This document shows positions 1-9,433 of a stretch of DNA of 20,410 nucleotides, in pieces; the stretch's first letter is position 1; the number at the start of each line of letters is the position of its first letter. The DNA is taken from positions 1-20,410 of the forward strand of contig CAYUDC010000038.1 in NCBI GenBank assembly GCA_964443415.1, read 5' to 3'. A program made the position numbers and the translations under genes. The stretch is from B1 sp964443415 (GTDB taxonomy: Bacteria > Bacteroidota > Bacteroidia > UKL13-3). The notes below the pieces were generated by a model that saw only the letters and a list, made by a program, of their open reading frames with translations, was not told where the DNA came from and did not search any database.

Positions 1-3000
1 CATACACAATCATGTGTTGGGTGTTACCACCACCAATAGAACCTGTAAGGGTTACTGCTGGAGGTGTAGAAGTTGGTGTAAACTCAAATGCACCGATATC
101 AGTGGCACCTGTTGCAACCATTGTACTTCTGTTGTTACCATTAAAGTCGTTGGTTACAAAAGTAGTTTGAACACCACGACCGTTAGATGCCCAAGCATTA
201 GAAGCGGTAACCAGTGGAGACAAGTTACTAGTAGAGGTAAAGCTAATATTTGAAGTTAATGATCTTCTATCCGAACCAGCATACAATGCATTTCTAAATC
301 CTAAGAAACCTGCAGGAGTGTAGTTGGTACCATTAGAGAAAATCATGTTGGTACCACCCGAATAATACAAGTTATTATCTGATTGTAAGGTAGCAGATAC
401 CGCTTGGAAGTTGGTATAGTAAGCTGCATAACCTGTATTAGACCAGAAGATATTATTAAACACCCTCATATTGTTAGAAGCAGTCACCTGCGGAATAGAA
501 GGGGTGGTAGAGTGACCCGAATAATAATACGCATAAGTAGTAGCAGTAGAATTTAATCTAACTGTATTATTCATGGTGTATACAGCAGAAGCATTAAACA
601 TGGCAATACCATATTGGGTTCCAGAAGACAACATGTTAATGACATTGTTCTTAATATGTGCTACACCATTTTCGCCATAATAACCATTGGTAGCCATGTA
701 GATGGCATAGGTTGAGAATGGTAATTGGAAGTTATTTCTGCTGATTTCTGTATTACCAGAAGTGCTTGCCATATAAATTCCATAATACCCTTGTGAGGTG
801 TTACCATCAAAGAAATTGTTTCTAATTTTAGTTTCTGCGCGACTATTTAGGTTAATAGAAGCCCAATAAGCCTGAACAAAATTGTTAGAGTCAATTTCTA
901 AACCAGGAGTAAACTGATTAATGATGTTTTGACCACCCATCCAAACGCCATAAGAACCTTGACGAATTTGATTGCTCACCAATCTAATATTGGTAGCGTT
1001 GTCTCCGTTTGGACCGTAAACAATTGCTAACAAGTCACTGGTACTAGTGGTAGTGATACCTTCTAGGATACAGTTTCTAATTAATAGATTGTTGGTATTG
1101 GTATTGGTTGGTGTCCACTTATTAATAGAAACAACCCTGCCATTAGTGGTATTGGTATTTCTAATGGTTAAGTTTAAGAAATTCATGTAAGACACACCAC
1201 GTAAACGAACCGTATAGTTATCTCCAGCGGTTGCGGTGGCAGAGGTGATGATTACGTTGGCAGGATTACCTGTTTGAGAGCGGAAGGTAATTCTGGTAGT
1301 ATCATTGGTACCTGCAATTGGAGAGAAATCTATTTGACCAGTATAAGTTCCTGTGGCAATATCAAAGATTACATTGCCGGCCACACCACCACAAGTTAGG
1401 CGATTGATGGCTTCACCTATTGAAGTGAAGTTAGTGGCACCAGTTCCACTTGGGTTAATGGTATAAGTACCCGATAAAGCACCACAAATGCTTAGGTAAG
1501 CAGTATCATTTAGATTTTGAGGATCTGCTACTGTATTAGGTTGTGAGGTATAAGCTTTAAAGTTAACTAAGCCTCCGGTAAAGTTAAACCTTTGATCGGT
1601 ACCACCAGGACCGCTGGTACTATCAAAAGTGACTGTATCAGTTGCGCCAGGCAAAATAGATGTGGTAATGGCTCTGGTAACTGGAGTAGTTCCGCCATTA
1701 TAATGCACATTAAGAGAAGTGATGGTGCTTACACCAAAGTTTCTAACCACTACACGTACATTGCGTAAACCAGCCAAAGTAGGTTGGGTTGGCTGAAGAA
1801 TAGCCACCACACCAGCATCATCATTTGGCTTAGAGAATTCGTTTACACCCGCATCAGGAGCCACGGTGCTTCTTGTTACACCATCTATGTCATCTACTAC
1901 AGTGGTAATAGGCATACCTATAGAATCTAACTGTGGATTGATAGAACGAAGATTGGTGGCAGATAAGAAGCCTGGGTTTGTCCAAATACTCATAGAATCT
2001 AAACCAGGAACAAAGAAGGCCATGGCTGTAACGTAATTTGGCAAGGCTTGGTAAATGGTATTTACAATTCTAAATGGATAAGTAGAAGTTGAGAAATACA
2101 CATTGTTATTAGCTGTTATCGAACTCACCGAAAGCGAAGCTGTAGATGGTATCCATGAAGCCATCGCTCCATTTGGAGAAGAGAACACATTGTTTACCAT
2201 TCTTAAATTGGTAAACGACAAGTTATTGTTGTAGTTAAGGTAAACTGCACAACTTACATAACTGGCATCACCAGAAGTATTATGTACTGAGTTATGAGCA
2301 ATATCGGTATAATTATTACCGGCATCATAAATTCCATACGTGGTGTAGGTGATGGCACCCAATTGGAACATGTTATTGGCAATGATGTTTCTATTAGAAG
2401 CTGTACCAAGGTTATTAGATAAGAAAATACCATATCCACCCAATTGGTTACTGGTTTGATTTTTGGTTACGTTGATACCATTGTCACAAAGAACAAAATA
2501 CAAAGGACAAGCAAAGGTATTTACACCATTTCCTGAACCGGTGATATTATTTCTTGTTACCACCATGCCATTTTGAGCATAAGCATATACACCATAATAG
2601 AAAGGATTGATGAAATTAGAATTTCTAACCACGTTGCCTACCGATTTGGTAAGAGTATTGTTGTAGAAGTTTACTCCATAATAACCACCAATCAATGTAC
2701 AGCTATCCACTAAAAGCACATTACCATTGTTACCAGCATTGTTTAGGTTTAAGGTATTAGCACTTGATGCCACAGGAGCAAAGGTGGTGAAGCCAGTAGT
2801 TAATTGTGCCACTTTAACGGTTGAACGAATGATACTGTTACTATCGGCACTATTGGTAAATAGCACGCCGTAGCCACCACCAGAAAGTGCGCTGGATTCG
2901 ATGGTAAGATTTCTAAACACCAAATACTTAGCCCCGTTTAAAAGAATGGTAGCTCTTTGACCCGAACCGCTGTGAGAGATTCTTGTATTAGAAGAGTCTG

Positions 3001-6000
3001 CTCCTCTAAAAGTAATGGTATTGGTTGGAGAAGATCCAGGTATTTTATTGGTAAAAGTTAAGGAACCATTATAAACACCAGGCGCAATATTAACTACAAC
3101 CGGACCGCTAACACCGCATAATTGTAACAATTGAGAAGCAGCATCAATGGTGGTAAACGTTGTATCGTTTGGTGTGGCAGTTGGGTTAACATACAAGTTA
3201 CCTGAAAGTGCTGTACAAACGGTAATTCTTGCCGTGTCATTTACTGGGAAGCTATCAACATTTGAGTTGGGCATCGATGACCATGCTTTGATTCTATAGA
3301 TACCTGGATTAGCAAAATTATATAAACCAGCATTGGTAACCACCGTATCATTCTTAGCCAATAAACCCGACCATAGATTAGGTGATTGTATAGAGTCGTT
3401 TACTGTCCAATTAATAAACGTGGAAGAAAGGGTGTTGGCACCAAAATTCTTCAGCACTACCGAAACATTTTGAGAGCCGATAGAAATTGGATTTATTGGA
3501 GCAGACACACTGGTTAAACCAGCATCATCGCCAAATACACTAAATTCGTATACTCCTGGATCTGGGTTGGTAGCATTTCTTAATGCACCAGTAATATCTC
3601 TAGGAACATCAGCAGTTACAAAGCCAATGTTGTTTACAGAGTCGCTACCAGGCATGTAGTACTCTGGCCCAATTGACAACCTAAACTGAGGATCTGCATC
3701 CACACTGTTTTGGTCGTAGGCACTTGTGTTAACTGCTTTCCAAGCTGTAAAGGTATTAACATTGCCTCCATGGAAGCCGACAAAATTGTTGGTACCAGCT
3801 TGTTTTAAATGCACCACGTTATTGTTGATGACATAACCTGCTCCGGTGGTTGCCAAATAATAAATGTACTTACTTCCAGAACCACCACGGTTTAAGAACC
3901 AGATATTATTTCTTATAGTGGTAGTAGTTGGAGTACCAGAATTATAGTATAAATATGTAACACCCGTAGCAGAAGCAGTAGGGTGATCAATAATGAAATT
4001 GTTATTAAGTAATCTTTGATTACCCGCGCTTAATTGATAAAAAGCATACAAAGTACCATTGAACCTGATGTCATACATTTGATTATTGCGGAAAATATTA
4101 GGTCTTGAAGCTTGAGTATTGGTTGCAATTACATAATATCCATAGAAAGTTCCAGTGGTAGTTTGCAACTGTTGATATGGCTGCTTAATCACATTGTTTT
4201 CAATGGTATCTTGAGCCACTCCATTGACCATATAAAATCCGTAGAAAGTGGTTGGAGAAGATTTAGTTGGTCTCCATAAAACATTACCCGAATAGGTAGT
4301 ACCAGCAGAATAAGCTATATAGAAACCATACACCGTAAAGTCTCTTATATTATTATTTTTAAATACATTAAAGGTATTGGTACCATTTGAGGTAGTTTGA
4401 GGTTGGTAGGCGATACCATAGTAAGGGCCACCAGTAGAATTACCAATAATTTGGTTGTTTTCTATTAGGTTATAAGTACCATTTAAGCCAGAGGTAGTGG
4501 CATTACCAAGGTTACCTGTAAAAGCAATACCAGCAGAAAGTGAGCTACCTGTAACCGAACCAATATCAATGGTGCTATTAAGAATCTTATTGTAATCGGC
4601 ACCTGCTTGGAAGATAACACCGATACCATAAGAGGCGTTTAACGAGCGAACCGTTAGGTTATCAAAAGTCATGTAATCAGCGCCAATTAGGTTGAGGATA
4701 CCAATACTTGAAGGATCTGTATTGTTAAATTGTAAAATGTTTCCATTTCCATTAAACACAATATTATTAGCAGCACTTACACCTGGGATGATTCTAAAGA
4801 AAACTTGCTCGGTGTATGGTCCAGAGGCTGGGGTTACGTTAACTGTAACTGGGCCTGCAACACCACCTATAGAAAGCAAGGTAGCTACACTGGTAAAGTT
4901 TTGGAAAACCCCAGCACCAGTGCCAGAGGCATTGATGGTAAGGGTACCAGAAGATGCTGGTGCAGTTAAGGTTGAAATAGTGTTATTATCAGGGTTTGGA
5001 TCAGCACTACCATTTACATTACCTAAAGTGGCGGTAATATTAAATAAGGTATTAATGGTTAGGTTTACACTACCTAATAAAATATTTCCTGATACTGCGC
5101 CACCACCCAATGGGCCAGTGTAAACTACAGGTGTTTGAGGTACACCATTAACACTCCAGTTAATGACAGCACTATCGATGTTGTTAACACCTGCATTTCT
5201 AATTTTAACATTAATGTTTTGCAAACCTGCAGCATAAGGTGCGGTTGGCACTACAATTTCGGCCATGGCTCCATCAATTAAAATAGGAGCAGCTTCCCAT
5301 GCGCCAATGTCCATAGGATTACTACGTGCCGTATTGGTAAAATCTACAGGTACTAAAGACAACAAGGTTGTATCACCGCTACCATTATAGGCTCCATCTC
5401 TAGGAGAATAGATATTAAGTGCGGGATTAGTAAAGTTAGGAGCCATATCAATACTTTGTTGATCAACAACAGGTAAGGCTGCGCGCCATTGGGTTAAACC
5501 AGCATAGTTAACCCCCAAGTAATTGGCAAGGTTATAATTAGTGGCGTTACCAAAATAAGCATTTCTATTAATGGTGGCACCGGTGGCCCAGCTGCCAGTA
5601 GAATACATGGCTATTTTTTGACCCGAACCACCTCTACGAATAGAGATTAAGTTGTTTCTAAAATCAAAGGTTGAACCCGTACTAGAACCACCTGTAAAAT
5701 ACACTGCCCAAGTTTGGCTAGTTGAAGTGCTATTAATATCATCAAATAATAAGGTATTATTATAGAAACGATTGTTAAAGCTGGTTAACAAATAAAAGCC
5801 ATATTGAGGGCCATTTCCACCAATTTTATGCAACAAGTTATTGGTAAACAAATTCCTTTCTGTTGAATTGTTTGCACCAGAATAGTTAATCATATAATAG
5901 GCAAAGAAAGTTCCAGTGTACGTTGGCGAACCGCCAAAAATATTGGTAATCTCATTCCTTTCGAAAGTTTCGAACCTAGATTGAGATGAAAGGTAGAAAG

Positions 6001-7666
6001 CATAGATGGTTGTTTGAGAAACTTTAGTTGGACGCGTTAATAGATTTCCGCTAAATACAGTTCTATTACCATTTTGCCAATAGACTCCGTATTGGTAAAA
6101 GTCTTCTATGCGGTTATTGATAAACTGATTTCCTGAATAGGTTGCAGATGAACTTTGCGGGAAACCCACAATACCATAGTACATACCAAAGCTTGATGGA
6201 TTACCTTTAATAACATTGTTAAAAATAACATTTCCGGCTCCATTATTACCAGAGGCTAATACAGAGGTTAAACTGTTTGAAAACACAACACCTGCAGAAT
6301 TGTTGGTAGTGCTTGAAGTAACGCTGGTAATTTCTATTCTACCATTTTTAAAGGTATTTGAATCGGCATTTGACAAGAAATGTAAACCCCAACCAAAGGT
6401 GGTGCTGGTAGAGCGAATGATTAAGCTATCAAAAGTGATATGCTTAGCCCCTTGAAAACGAATAAGTGCTGGATTAGCAGCAGTACAATTAAACTCTAAT
6501 GTACTACCTGCGCAGTTAAATACTACATTGTTGGTTGCAGATGCACCTGGGATAGCTGTAAAAGTAACTTGTTCGTTATAGATACCTGGGGTAACATTAA
6601 ACACCACTGGTCCAGAAACACCGCAAGACGTAATGGCTGAATCTGCTGCACCAAATGTTCTAAAATTTGTAGAACCTGAGCCAGCAGGATTGATAGTATA
6701 AGTTCCAGAAAGTGGACCAGAACAATAAGTAGCTAAGCTCCTACAAATGGTATCATTGGCAGGCGTATTGTTACCAGCGGAATTCGGATTATCTGTCCAG
6801 GCTCTAAGCAAATAAGTTCCTACCGCAGGGATACTTACTTGCGTAGTAAAGGTAGCAGTATAGGTGGCACCTGGAGCAATTGATAAACTTGAAAGCGATT
6901 GAGAAACTGGGGTATTATTATCTAATTGGTAATAAACATCCACGCTCGTTATAGTAACCGTAGATAGATTAGTAAAGGTAAAAGCTACTGAATTATTACC
7001 AACTATAGGGGAAGCTGGTTGAGTAATTGTACCGCTAATTAAATCGGCGGTTGAGGACGGAACCAAAATAGTATAATCTTCATATTCTGCAGAATAAAAG
7101 GTAGGCCCGCATGGGGACGGCAATTGGTTCAAACCATCACTCGCAATTCTTATTCTGTATGAACCAGCAGACAAAGTAGTAGGCAAAACAAAACTTCCAT
7201 TTACTACCCCATTGGCTGTAATTTGAGCCGAGGTGAATACTAACTCTGGTGTAGTTGTTCCAAATGTACCATCATTATTGTAATCTATATATATTCTAAA
7301 GGTAGTACTGTTGCTATTACCAACCCTTATCGAATAGTAAATAGAGTCCCCTGCTAGTGCACGCACAATCAGATTAGTGTAGTTAAAATAAATCTGTGTG
7401 CCAGTACCACCTGGAGTGGTATTGTTAATTTGAGTAGGCAAAGCAGAAGTGTACATGGTAACATTCTGAATACCCATTTGGTAATTAGCATTATTGGTAG
7501 CCGTAATGTTGGTACAATAGTTTGGTGGATTGTAACATTGGGCATTTACTTTTGAGGAGACACAAAGTGTCAGCAAGAGTAACAATGTACCAATCATTGC
7601 CGAACCAAATCTTCTGCGAATCCTCGTATTCGTAGCAAGAGGTTTTGTTAAGTAATAATTTGTCAT
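1..7666 (-). CDS. giant secreted GEVED / CARDB-like / beta-helix repeat protein (C-terminus beyond window)
   Basis: The frame is open from an ATG at 7666 to the window edge, at least 2555 codons without a stop, so the 3' end is missing. Residues 1-42 form a signal peptide (Arg-rich start, Leu-rich core, cleavage near VNA|QC). Residues about 44-202 resemble a GEVED domain, with a Ca-binding-like DYNNDG and a closing AEYEDYTI. Four modules of about 580 residues follow. Each has a CARDB-like beta-sandwich (starting near 205, 796, 1378 and 1947), a conserved header (LSGTYTINP ... CGVSGPVVFNV) and a right-handed beta-helix of roughly 380-430 residues rich in Asn, Thr, Tyr and Gly (NNIF and YYGIY-like turns), closing with D-x-G-x-x-E (DIGAFEF at residue 2523). 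After the last module the sequence changes to an unrecognised segment. Such proteins are usually exported and cell-surface or adhesin-like in Bacteroidota, often with a type IX secretion tail. That tail is not visible here. The function is inferred only from architecture. Confidence 0.9.
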   Translation of the reverse strand, partial: MTNYYLTKPLATNTRIRRRFGSAMIGTLLLLLTLCVSSKVNAQCYNPPNYCTNITATNNANYQMGIQNVTMYTSALPTQINNTTPGGTGTQIYFNYTNLIVRALAGDSIYYSIRVGNSNSTTFRIYIDYNNDGTFGTTTPELVFTSAQITANGVVNGSFVLPTTLSAGSYRIRIASDGLNQLPSPCGPTFYSAEYEDYTILVPSSTADLISGTITQPASPIVGNNSVAFTFTNLSTVTITSVDVYYQLDNNTPVSQSLSSLSIAPGATYTATFTTQVSIPAVGTYLLRAWTDNPNSAGNNTPANDTICRSLATYCSGPLSGTYTINPAGSGSTNFRTFGAADSAITSCGVSGPVVFNVTPGIYNEQVTFTAIPGASATNNVVFNCAGSTLEFNCTAANPALIRFQGAKHITFDSLIIRSTSTTFGWGLHFLSNADSNTFKNGRIEITSVTSSTTNNSAGVVFSNSLTSVLASGNNGAGNVIFNNVIKGNPSSFGMYYGIVGFPQSSSATYSGNQFINNRIEDFYQYGVYWQNGNRTVFSGNLLTRPTKVSQTTIYAFYLSSQSRFETFERNEITNIFGGSPTYTGTFFAYYMINYSGANNSTERNLFTNNLLHKIGGNGPQYGFYLLTSFNNRFYNNTLLFDDINSTSTSQTWAVYFTGGSSTGSTFDFRNNLISIRRGGSGQKIAMYSTGSWATGATINRNAYFGNATNYNLANYLGVNYAGLTQWRAALPVVDQQSIDMAPNFTNPALNIYSPRDGAYNGSGDTTLLSLVPVDFTNTARSNPMDIGAWEAAPILIDGAMAEIVVPTAPYAAGLQNINVKIRNAGVNNIDSAVINWSVNGVPQTPVVYTGPLGGGAVSGNILLGSVNLTINTLFNITATLGNVNGSADPNPDNNTISTLTAPASSGTLTINASGTGAGVFQNFTSVATLLSIGGVAGPVTVNVTPASGPYTEQVFFRIIPGVSAANNIVFNGNGNILQFNNTDPSSIGILNLIGADYMTFDNLTVRSLNASYGIGVIFQAGADYNKILNSTIDIGSVTGSSLSAGIAFTGNLGNATTSGLNGTYNLIENNQIIGNSTGGPYYGIAYQPQTTSNGTNTFNVFKNNNIRDFTVYGFYIAYSAGTTYSGNVLWRPTKSSPTTFYGFYMVNGVAQDTIENNVIKQPYQQLQTTTGTFYGYYVIATNTQASRPNIFRNNQMYDIRFNGTLYAFYQLSAGNQRLLNNNFIIDHPTASATGVTYLYYNSGTPTTTTIRNNIWFLNRGGSGSKYIYYLATTGAGYVINNNVVHLKQAGTNNFVGFHGGNVNTFTAWKAVNTSAYDQNSVDADPQFRLSIGPEYYMPGSDSVNNIGFVTADVPRDITGALRNATNPDPGVYEFSVFGDDAGLTSVSAPINPISIGSQNVSVVLKNFGANTLSSTFINWTVNDSIQSPNLWSGLLAKNDTVVTNAGLYNFANPGIYRIKAWSSMPNSNVDSFPVNDTARITVCTALSGNLYVNPTATPNDTTFTTIDAASQLLQLCGVSGPVVVNIAPGVYNGSLTFTNKIPGSSPTNTITFRGADSSNTRISHSGSGQRATILLNGAKYLVFRNLTIESSALSGGGYGVLFTNSADSNSIIRSTVKVAQLTTGFTTFAPVASSANTLNLNNAGNNGNVLLVDSCTLIGGYYGVNFYNNTLTKSVGNVVRNSNFINPFYYGVYAYAQNGMVVTRNNITGSGNGVNTFACPLYFVLCDNGINVTKNQTSNQLGGYGIFLSNNLGTASNRNIIANNMFQLGAITYTTYGIYDAGNNYTDIAHNSVHNTSGDASYVSCAVYLNYNNNLSFTNLRMVNNVFSSPNGAMASWIPSTASLSVSSITANNNVYFSTSTYPFRIVNTIYQALPNYVTAMAFFVPGLDSMSIWTNPGFLSATNLRSINPQLDSIGMPITTVVDDIDGVTRSTVAPDAGVNEFSKPNDDAGVVAILQPTQPTLAGLRNVRVVVRNFGVSTITSLNVHYNGGTTPVTRAITTSILPGATDTVTFDSTSGPGGTDQRFNFTGGLVNFKAYTSQPNTVADPQNLNDTAYLSICGALSGTYTINPSGTGATNFTSIGEAINRLTCGGVAGNVIFDIATGTYTGQIDFSPIAGTNDTTRITFRSQTGNPANVIITSATATAGDNYTVRLRGVSYMNFLNLTIRNTNTTNGRVVSINKWTPTNTNTNNLLIRNCILEGITTTSTSDLLAIVYGPNGDNATNIRLVSNQIRQGSYGVWMGGQNIINQFTPGLEIDSNNFVQAYWASINLNSRAETKIRNNFFDGNTSQGYYGIYMASTSGNTEISRNNFQLPFSTYAIYMATNGYYGENGVAHIKNNVINMLSSGTQYGIAMFNASAVYTMNNTVRLNSTATTYAYYYSGHSTTPSIPQVTASNNMRVFNNIFWSNTGYAAYYTNFQAVSATLQSDNNLYYSGGTNMIFSNGTNYTPAGFLGFRNALYAGSDRRSLTSNISFTSTSNLSPLVTASNAWASNGRGVQTTFVTNDFNGNNRSTMVATGATDIGAFEFTPTSTPPAVTLTGSIGGGNTQHMIVY
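98..7055 (-). repeat. four protein-level tandem modules (CARDB-like + header + beta-helix)
   Basis: Within the giant gene, the header motif related to LSGTYTINP begins near 6712, 4958, 3212 and 1481, giving a spacing of about 1.73-1.75 kb (about 580 codons). CARDB-like domains precede the headers and start near 7055, 5282, 3533 and 1826. The later ones share a pattern such as DDAG...QNVSVVLKNFGANT. Each beta-helix ends in a related motif: DIGAWE, DPGVYEF, DAGVNEF and DIGAFEF. The copies are clearly homologous but diverged, so this is an old domain duplication and not a recent DNA repeat. Confidence 0.75.
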
Positions 7667-7723
7667 AGTTGTGTTGGTGTTTTTGGTTTAGTAATTCCAC
7701 TCCAAGTAAGTTAAATTTTCCGT

Positions 7724-7755
7724 AAAAAAAAAGCGAACCAGTATATGGCTCGCTT
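7724..7755 (-). terminator. intrinsic terminator downstream of the cystathionine synthase/lyase gene
   Basis: Read on the minus strand, a 10-bp stem (AAGCGAGCCA / TGGTTCGCTT, one G-U pair, 5-nt loop) is followed by an unbroken run of nine T. It lies 38 bp after the stop at 7793 and 58 bp before the giant gene's ATG. The two minus-strand genes are therefore probably transcribed separately. Confidence 0.85.
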
Positions 7756-7792
7756 TGTTAAGACTATTTTAAGAATTAAATTACAATTAAAT

Positions 7793-8935
7793 TCAGGCCT
7801 TTAGTGCTTGTTCTAAATCGGCAAGCAAATCATCAACATCCTCCACACCTACACTAATTCTCAGCAAATTATCTACTACACCCGCTTTTTCACGTTCGGC
7901 TTTTGGAATAGAAGCATGCGTCATGGTTGCCGGATGATTGATTAAACTTTCTACTCCACCCAGGCTTTCTGCCAATGTAAACACGCTAAACGCAGAAGCT
8001 ATCCTAAAGGTTTTATCTAAATCGGCACCTTTAAGTACGATAGAAATCATACCCCCAAAACCTCTCATTTGCTTTTTAGCTACCTCATGGTTTGGATGAT
8101 CAGTAAAACCTGGCCAATAAACTTTTTCGATGGCAGGATGATTTCTTAGATAGTGAGCTATTTTCTCGCCATTTTCGCAATGCGCTTTCATTCTAAGGTG
8201 CAAGGTCTTAATACCTCTTAATACCAAAAAGCTGTCTTGTGGCCCCGGTGTGGCGCCGCACGAATTATGAATGAATGCCAACCTATCATACAACTCTTTA
8301 TTATCTGTAATCAGAGCGCCCATCACCACATCGCTATGCCCACCTAGGTATTTGGTTACACTATGCATTACTATATCGGCTCCTAAATCAATGGGGTTTT
8401 GAAGGTAAGGAGAGGCAAATGTATTATCCACGGCTAGGGTCAAACCATTAGATTTAGCAATTGCTGCACAAGCTTCAATGTCTACAATTTGCATGGTAGG
8501 ATTGGTAGGTGTTTCTATCCATATAAGCTTGGTGTTGCTGTTGATATAATTTTTTATATTGTTTGGGTCAGACAAATCTATGAAGTGAAACTTGATGCCC
8601 ATAGGTTCATAGATTTTAGTAAACATACGATAGGTTCCACCATAAAGGTCGTTTCCAGTAATTACTTCATCTCCCGGAAGCAATAGTTTAATTACTGCAT
8701 CGGTAGCGCCCATGCCACTAGAAAAGCATAAGCCATGGGCTGCATTTTCTAAAGCAGCTAAACAATTTTCGAGGGCGGTTCGGGTAGGGTTTTTACCCCT
8801 TGCATAAGCATAACCTTTGTGTTTTCCTGGGCTTTCTTGCCAATAAGTACTGGTTTGATAAATAGGAGTCATTACCGCACCAGTAGTTGGGTCTGGTTCT
8901 TGTCCGGCATGTATGGCCTTGGTTGCAAACTTCAT
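7793..8935 (-). CDS. cystathionine gamma-synthase / gamma-lyase family PLP enzyme
   Basis: This 380-residue protein is full length for the Cys/Met-metabolism PLP family. The enzyme is cytosolic and interconverts cysteine/homoserine derivatives with cystathionine in methionine synthesis or transsulfuration. Visible landmarks are YARGKNPTR (Tyr44, Arg46, cofactor phosphate contacts), SSGMGA at 72-77, LYGGT with the PLP-stacking Tyr98, the VDNTF aspartate Asp170 that holds the pyridine nitrogen, and SVTKYLGGHSD with the Schiff-base Lys195. The C-terminus has the family's SLGGVESL and RISVGVED motifs. The family cannot be split reliably into synthase (metB) and lyase (mccB/cth-like) from sequence alone, so no symbol is given. 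It has its own promoter at 8953-8983 and a terminator just after the stop. Confidence 0.93.
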   Translation of the reverse strand: MKFATKAIHAGQEPDPTTGAVMTPIYQTSTYWQESPGKHKGYAYARGKNPTRTALENCLAALENAAHGLCFSSGMGATDAVIKLLLPGDEVITGNDLYGGTYRMFTKIYEPMGIKFHFIDLSDPNNIKNYINSNTKLIWIETPTNPTMQIVDIEACAAIAKSNGLTLAVDNTFASPYLQNPIDLGADIVMHSVTKYLGGHSDVVMGALITDNKELYDRLAFIHNSCGATPGPQDSFLVLRGIKTLHLRMKAHCENGEKIAHYLRNHPAIEKVYWPGFTDHPNHEVAKKQMRGFGGMISIVLKGADLDKTFRIASAFSVFTLAESLGGVESLINHPATMTHASIPKAEREKAGVVDNLLRISVGVEDVDDLLADLEQALKA

Positions 8936-8952
8936 TTTATTTTAATTTTCGA

Positions 8953-8983
8953 CAAACTTACATCAGTGAAATACAATAACAAA
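8953..8983 (-). promoter_or_regulatory. Bacteroidota-type promoter for the PLP enzyme gene
   Basis: On the minus strand TTTG (8983-8980), a 19-nt spacer and TAAGTTTG (8960-8953) match the Bacteroidota -33/-7 consensus exactly. The -7 box ends 17 nt before the ATG at 8935, so the untranslated leader should be only about 10 nt. Confidence 0.75.
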
Positions 8984-9014
8984 GGAATAACAAGAGAATA
9001 AAATCACTGAAAAA

Positions 9015-9045
9015 TTTGGCAATTATGGATTTTAATTTACCTTTC
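9015..9045 (+). promoter_or_regulatory. probable promoter for the TerB-like gene
   Basis: TTTG (9015-9018), a 19-nt spacer and TACCTTTC (9038-9045) match the Bacteroidota consensus except for the last base of the -7 box. It is divergent from the 8953-8983 promoter. The two -33 boxes are about 30 bp apart, so a regulator bound between them could affect both genes. Confidence 0.5.
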
Positions 9046-9065
9046 ATGCAAGAAAGAAAAGCTGC

Positions 9066-9431
9066 ATGAAAACGCAATTTATATCTAAAATGAACAAAAC
9101 AGAGGCTGGTTTTCACCTCTTAATGACCCTAAGTTTAGCGGATGGTTCTATACAAAAAGCTGAAAGTTCTGTCATACTAGAATTTTTAGAAAAGAGTTTC
9201 CATGAACCTATAGAAATCATCAAAGAGCAAGCTTTTTTAAGAGCATGCCCTAATGAAGAATTGCTGAATCATTTCACCGAAGTAGCGCATCAATTTTATG
9301 TGATGAGCACCGAGGAAGAAAGAAACAGTTTAATTTCTTTTGCCATGAAAGTAGTGATGGCAGATAAAAAAATGGAGTTAGAAGAAAATTCATTTATCCA
9401 TGCTCTTTTTGATACATGGGCAATTGATTAA
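9066..9431 (+). CDS. TerB-like small acidic helical protein
   Basis: This is a 121-residue cytosolic protein with no signal peptide or membrane segment. It is all-helical in character and has two acidic motifs at equivalent places in two half-repeats: LADGSIQKAES (about 24-34) and MADKKMELEEN (about 95-105). That pattern is typical of TerB/DjlA-N-like folds, which bind metal through such acidic loops and are named for tellurite resistance. No other ter genes are nearby, so tellurite resistance should not be assumed. The start could be the ATG at 9066 or the one at 9090 (residue 9); the promoter position allows both. It ends 2 bp from the convergent gene downstream. The family call is moderately sure and the cellular role is unknown. 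Confidence 0.75.
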   Translation: MKTQFISKMNKTEAGFHLLMTLSLADGSIQKAESSVILEFLEKSFHEPIEIIKEQAFLRACPNEELLNHFTEVAHQFYVMSTEEERNSLISFAMKVVMADKKMELEENSFIHALFDTWAID

Positions 9432-9433
9432 TA

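Noticed and set aside
4692..5123. 143-codon open frame on the plus strand, plus shorter ones at 14-253 and 6216-6455
   Set aside because: They lie antisense to the giant minus-strand gene, have no recognisable domain or promoter, and arise from its stop-poor Thr/Gly/Asn-rich codons.
1..7666. Frequent GGTACC-like and TTGGTA words that look like a short DNA repeat
   Set aside because: They are Gly-Thr and Asn-Thr codon pairs in a repetitive protein with strong codon preference; the spacing is irregular and there is no unit-level DNA identity.
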